Shown: positions 5,876 to 8,070 of the stretch, one piece after another
How the letters are laid out: each line of letters starts with the position of its first letter
Position numbering within the stretch: the first letter of the stretch is position 1
Assembly: GCA_026914095.1 (NCBI GenBank)
Contig: JAPPIY010000193.1
Location: 1-8,070 of the forward strand
Length of the DNA: 8,070 bases
DNA from: Oligoflexia bacterium
GTDB lineage: Bacteria > Bdellovibrionota > Bdellovibrionia > Bdellovibrionales > UBA1609
Reading direction: 5' to 3'
Translations under genes and position numbers: made by a program
The notes under the pieces: model-generated
The model's input: only the letters and a program-made list of their open reading frames with translations
The model's database searches: none
What the model was told of the DNA's origin: nothing

Positions 5876-6311
5876 CCGGTATCAAACGAATCCTAACTCT
5901 AGCGCTTCCCACTCTGTCTAAAAGATCACCCTCTCTCATTGGTAAATCAATCGGGAAATCGGTTTGATTGCCTCTAATCTCTTCTTCAAAAAACAATCTA
6001 TTATTCACAAAGGCTTGTAAAACAGCGGAGGATCTTCTTTTTAGATTATCTATATCCACAAATACAGTTGAGGCTTTTCTTCGGGCAAGATCATATTCTC
6101 CATAGGGCAATCCTTGCCGATCTTCATATTGTTGTTGAAGAGGCTCTATTTGAGGAGCTTCCACGCTTTGAAATACCACAGCTCGATCTATCCAAGGGGC
6201 ATTCCTGCAGGTGTTATTTGAAGACTGAGCTAATAGCTCAACTTGGTCTTGATTTTCTGCTAACAGAACTGAACTAAATAAAAAAGTGAAAACTATTAAA
6301 ATATGAAACAT
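5787..6311 (-). CDS. N-terminal part of the metalloprotease-like protein (signal peptide, frameshifted)
   Basis: This 174-codon frame starts with a Sec signal peptide, MFHILIVFTFLFSSVLLAEN, probably cleaved after residue 18 or so. It continues as a hydrophilic region with a strand-rich, carbohydrate-binding-like or prodomain-like stretch (KASTVFVDIDNLKRRSSAVLQ, about 79-99; ARVRIRLIPDE, about 139-149) and a Cys pair in SCYDETSFKDC. It ends GFEICQAE followed by two stops in tandem (TAA TAG). The sequence then appears to continue in the +1 frame as CKPLTEYPIYQIGLPRTY, the catalytic part. It would supply export and a propeptide or accessory domain for that part. A duplicated TTGACA lies 44-66 bp upstream. 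Either a real mutation, a sequencing error or a programmed shift is possible; a pseudogene is the simplest reading. Confidence 0.7.
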   Translation of the reverse strand: MFHILIVFTFLFSSVLLAENQDQVELLAQSSNNTCRNAPWIDRAVVFQSVEAPQIEPLQQQYEDRQGLPYGEYDLARRKASTVFVDIDNLKRRSSAVLQAFVNNRLFFEEEIRGNQTDFPIDLPMREGDLLDRVGSARVRIRLIPDENPSCYDETSFKDCLGDKKAGFEICQAE

Positions 6312-6351
6312 AGATACTTCTTAGCTGAACACACTATCAATAAAATTCTAC

Positions 6352-6385
6352 TATTGTCAATAAGCTGATATTGTCAATAAGCTGA
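6352..6385 (-). promoter_or_regulatory. Tandem 17-bp repeat with duplicated TTGACA, likely promoter region
   Basis: TATTGTCAATAAGCTGA occurs twice with no gap. On the minus strand each unit contains a perfect -35 hexamer TTGACA (6355-6360 and 6372-6377), 17 bp apart. The -10 candidates downstream are weak (for example TAGTGT). The position just upstream of the metalloprotease start supports a promoter or a repeated regulator site. Confidence 0.5.
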
Positions 6386-6444
6386 AAACATAGGTTTTTC
6401 TTCCCTTTTCAAGTAGGCTGACTTAAGCTTATTTATAAAAAAAT

Positions 6445-6462
6445 AGCTCCCAATAGGGAGCT
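6445..6462 (-). terminator. Strong hairpin with minus-strand T-run
   Basis: AGCTCCC-AATA-GGGAGCT is a perfect 7-bp stem. On the minus strand it is followed by ATTTTTTT, the form of a rho-independent terminator. There is no gene on the minus strand immediately to its right that would need it. It is similar in sequence and flanks to the hairpin at 3741, so it may be a leftover of a duplicated unit. Confidence 0.55.
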
Positions 6463-6656
6463 GTCCTTTACGATTATTTCAATAATAAAGATTGACTGAA
6501 AGCCTTTGGCTTAAAGACTTTTTATACAGAAAAATTTTTAGTGATTTTTTAGTGATTTGGAGGTTATAAGAGGTTACTAACAACTATAGTTGGGCAAAAA
6601 AATGGCTTTTTGGTTAATTTTTGCCTTATTTTAGCGTTTTCAATTCCTATTTTTAG

Positions 6657-6868
6657 CTCCCCCGGGGCCCATTTTGTAAGTTTTTTAAAAAATAGCTTGC
6701 GCAGTGATTTTATATTAGATTAAGCTTTATTTAATAAAGTCAATCAAGGAGTTAAAATGAACAAATATCTTATTCTTTTTCTGGTTAGTTTTTTATTTTT
6801 ATCAGCTTGCGATAAAGAAAGCAATGTTCCGGTTCCAGAGGGCGTTAGTAATGGCGGCGAAAGCCCTC
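6657..6868 (+). repeat. Direct repeat copy 2: tRNA-Leu tail plus lipoprotein leader
   Basis: This is the partner of 3452-3667, about 3.2 kb away in the same orientation. It begins inside the T-arm/acceptor 3' strand of tRNA-Leu(CAA), with the discriminator base deleted (CCGGGGC then CCA). No tRNA body precedes it. The two copies bracket the minus-strand metalloprotease and lipoprotein genes. No integrase or transposase gene lies between them. Confidence 0.88.
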
Positions 6869-6951
6869 CTGCCCACCTGGCTATACGGCCCGATGTTGAT
6901 GACGAAAGCAGGGATGTGCCGACTGTTGGTGTCTTAAAGGGTGAAATTTAG
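6757..6951 (+). CDS. Small lipoprotein, 64 residues, frame interrupted by TAG
   Basis: The protein begins MNKYLILFLVSFLFLSAC, a lipoprotein signal peptide with lipobox LSAC and Cys18 as the predicted lipidated residue. It has the same leader as the 54-residue paralogue at 3554, including SNVPVPEGVSNGGES. After the shared part the sequence is unrelated (AHLAIRPDVDDES...). The ribosome binding site AAGGAG (6746-6751) is good, though one G shorter than in the paralogue. The frame stops at TAG (6949-6951), but the same frame stays open for another 80 codons that look protein-like. This may therefore be the front of a 145-residue lipoprotein broken by a single nonsense change. Membrane anchoring is inferred from the lipobox; function is unknown. 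Confidence 0.7.
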   Translation: MNKYLILFLVSFLFLSACDKESNVPVPEGVSNGGESPPAHLAIRPDVDDESRDVPTVGVLKGEI

Positions 6952-7194
6952 GTGTGTGGTAAAGATTCAGAGTCAGTAACTTATACTCTCAATGAAGCCC
7001 CTGCTACAGTTGATCACCAAGGAACAGACCAAGAAAGGAAAAGAGTGTGTGAGTTGTCTAAAACTTCTAAGGGACAGACAACAATTTTTCAATATGCTCA
7101 TTGGAAAAAGGACTGGTGCGCCGGCGAATTGAGCAAAACAACTGATGATTTGAAAGAACAAGGCTGGGTTTGTTCTAAAGAATTTCCAAAGTGA
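6952..7194 (+). CDS. Cysteine-containing C-terminal domain in frame after the TAG
   Basis: This 80-codon stretch starts with GTG immediately after the TAG and is in the same frame as the preceding lipoprotein. It has four Cys, spaced as VCG, RVCEL, DWCAG and WVCSK, and ends GWVCSKEFPK, suggesting a small disulfide-stabilised extracytoplasmic domain. Such a domain makes sense only if exported, yet on its own it has no signal peptide. That favours one original gene of 145 codons covering 6757-7194. Independent initiation at the GTG is possible, with AAAGGG about 13 nt upstream, but the product would stay in the cytoplasm. I do not recognise the domain. The 54-residue paralogue lacks it. Confidence 0.55.
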   Translation: MCGKDSESVTYTLNEAPATVDHQGTDQERKRVCELSKTSKGQTTIFQYAHWKKDWCAGELSKTTDDLKEQGWVCSKEFPK

Positions 7195-7240
7195 CCGATT
7201 TAATTGCGCATGGTTCTTATTAAAACCCTTTATTTACAAG

Positions 7241-7259
7241 GCTTTTCAAGCTGTTTTTT
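7241..7259 (+). terminator. Possible terminator after the interrupted lipoprotein gene
   Basis: GCTT-TTC-AAGC is a short stem followed two bases later by six T, 47 bp after the stop at 7194. The stem is weak (4 bp plus one possible G-U), so the call rests mostly on the T-run and position. Confidence 0.35.
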
Positions 7260-7329
7260 AGATTCTGCCCGATTGCCTTTCTCTGTTGTTTAGAAGAAAC
7301 CCTTTATTTATAGTGTTTTTAAAAATTTC

Positions 7330-7338
7330 TGGTATAAT
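7330..7338 (+). promoter_or_regulatory. Extended -10 promoter
   Basis: TGG followed by TATAAT fits an extended -10 element, which can work with a poor -35. It lies 226 bp before the ABC ATPase start and 14 bp before the short stub at 7352. It may drive the ABC gene across the repeat remnant, or be the surviving promoter of a lost gene. Confidence 0.45.
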
Positions 7339-7400
7339 TAAGTAGGCCGATATGAAAATTTCTGTTTTAGTTTTTTCTTTTTTGTAAAGCCTGAGGTATT

Positions 7401-7447
7401 GATCCTGTTTGAAAGTCTATGTTTTCTGCTTTGATACAAACTAGATT
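7401..7447. repeat. Decayed palindromic repeat remnant
   Basis: GATCCTGTTTGA (7401-7412) is identical to the end motif of the element at 1811-1822. A partial inverted partner ACAAACTAGATT lies at 7436-7447. The interior has lost the CG-rich hairpin seen in the better copies. Confidence 0.4.
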
Positions 7448-7563
7448 TTAAATGGTCCAAGACTCAAATCTAAATTTACTGTTCAATAAAAGAATATGTA
7501 TTTGTGTGGAATTGAATTCTATTTTCTTGCAAAATTTCCTATTGTCTCTTAGAAGTATTTAAA

Positions 7564-8070
7564 GTGAAAATCTTAGAAATTAAAAATTTGGTTAAAGCTT
7601 ATGGCTCTTTAAAAGCTGTGGATAATGTTTCTTTTGATATTCACAAGGGAGAGATTTTTGGCTTGTTAGGCCCTAATGGCGCCGGGAAAACGAGCCTTAT
7701 TTCCACAGTGATGACCTTAGAAAAGATAAATTCAGGACAGATCTATGTTTGCGGCTACGATATTCAAAAACAGCCCTCTCTTACAAAATCTCTCACTGGT
7801 TTTATGCCTCAGGATACTATTGTTCATGGTTATTTTACAGTGAAGGAGGTTGTCAAGTTTTACTCTGGTTTTTGCGGGGTTTGGCCGGACAGCGATCGCA
7901 TTGACTATTTATTGAAAAGATTGAGTTTATGGGAGCAGAGAAACAGCAAAGTGAGAACCTTAAGTGGAGGAATGAAAAGGCGGCTGTTAATTGTAAAAGC
8001 TCTTGTTCATTCCCCTAAGCTTTTATTGTTGGATGAGCCAACGGCTGGAGTTGATATTCAACTGAGAAAC
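7564..8070 (+). CDS. ABC transporter ATP-binding protein (3' end beyond window)
   Basis: The 169 visible residues form most of an ABC ATPase domain. Walker A is GPNGAGKT (about residues 39-46), the Q-loop is in GFMPQD (about 79-84), the signature is LSGGM (about 136-140), and Walker B with the D-loop start is LLLLDEPTAGVD (about 153-164). The overall pattern (GLLGPNGAGKTSLIS, LSGGMKRR, DEPTAGVD) is that of ATPases paired with ABC-2 type permeases, which export lipids, drugs, polysaccharides or similar substrates. The substrate cannot be told here; the permease would be expected just downstream. GTG at 7564 is the only sensible start next to the conserved ILEIKNLVKAYG, though the ribosome binding site is weak (AGAAG). 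The gene is cut by the window edge. Confidence 0.95.
   Translation, partial: MKILEIKNLVKAYGSLKAVDNVSFDIHKGEIFGLLGPNGAGKTSLISTVMTLEKINSGQIYVCGYDIQKQPSLTKSLTGFMPQDTIVHGYFTVKEVVKFYSGFCGVWPDSDRIDYLLKRLSLWEQRNSKVRTLSGGMKRRLLIVKALVHSPKLLLLDEPTAGVDIQLRN

Larger units (their letters stand above)
6312..6656. other. Intergenic region upstream of the metalloprotease gene
   Basis: These 345 bp contain no supportable gene. They hold a 17-bp exact tandem repeat with two minus-strand TTGACA boxes (6352-6385), a strong 7-bp hairpin (6445-6462), a small hairpin AAGCC-TTT-GGCTT (6500-6512), and an 11-bp tandem repeat TTTTTAGTGAT (6535-6556). There is also a stem GGCAAAAA/TTTTTGCC (6593-6600 with 6618-6625). 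A 10-codon stub at 6602-6634 is not convincing as a gene. Confidence 0.55.
7195..7563. other. AT-rich intergenic region before the ABC transporter gene
   Basis: These 369 bp hold no firm gene. They contain a weak terminator-like hairpin (7241-7259), a 14-bp direct repeat AAACCCTTTATTTA (7223-7236 and 7297-7310), an extended -10 promoter (7330-7338), an 11-codon signal-peptide-like stub (7352-7387) and a decayed palindromic repeat (7401-7447). Confidence 0.5.

Noticed and set aside
6602..6634. Small gene beginning MAFWLIFALF
   Set aside because: Only 10 codons, no ribosome binding site at proper spacing, and the frame stops before the direct repeat. At most a relic of a signal peptide.
6657..6672. 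A third tRNA gene at the second copy of the tRNA tail
   Set aside because: Only the 3' acceptor strand and part of the T arm are present, the discriminator base is missing, and no D or anticodon arm lies upstream.
1..8070. CRISPR array, integrase or transposase gene
   Set aside because: No regularly spaced repeats and no recombinase or transposase motifs were found in any readable frame.

Overview
This AT-rich window comes from a Gram-negative bacterium: it carries yajC and secD of the Sec translocon accessory complex, several proteins with lipoprotein or Sec signal peptides, and tRNAs with encoded CCA ends. The yajC and secD sequences look proteobacterial, Bdellovibrio-like or alphaproteobacterial in character. 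I cannot place the lineage more exactly from sequence alone.

Layout. The left third (1-2649) is on the minus strand. It holds yajC and then secD, which runs off the left edge; secF would be expected beyond it. The two genes are separated by an unusually long gap of about 450 bp. That gap and the region upstream of yajC contain members of a dispersed palindromic repeat family, and one member lies in frame inside the N-terminal part of yajC. From 2650 to 3283 there is a gene-free stretch bounded by 16-bp perfect inverted repeats about 490 bp apart. Two tRNA-Leu genes (GAG and CAA anticodons) follow on the plus strand, with a 54-residue lipoprotein gene directly behind them.

The middle (3719-6311) is a minus-strand pair. 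The upstream gene is a secreted zinc metalloprotease-like protein (HELGH plus a SIMHSG Met-turn-like motif), split by a +1 frameshift into two overlapping frames. The downstream gene is a 211-residue lipoprotein. This pair is bracketed by a direct repeat of about 215 bp that contains the last 16 nt of tRNA-Leu(CAA), the downstream spacer, the ribosome binding site and the lipoprotein signal peptide. The second copy (6657-6868) leads into a different lipoprotein whose reading frame is interrupted by one in-frame TAG.

The right end (7195-8070) has an AT-rich intergenic region with another palindromic-repeat remnant, then the start of an ABC transporter ATPase gene cut by the window edge.

Overall, housekeeping genes (secD, yajC, tRNAs, ABC ATPase) flank a decaying accessory island of surface or secreted proteins. 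The island seems to have been built by duplication of a tRNA-tail plus lipoprotein-leader module. The most interesting signals are that module with exchangeable C-termini, the repeat domesticated in yajC, and the two broken or recoded reading frames.
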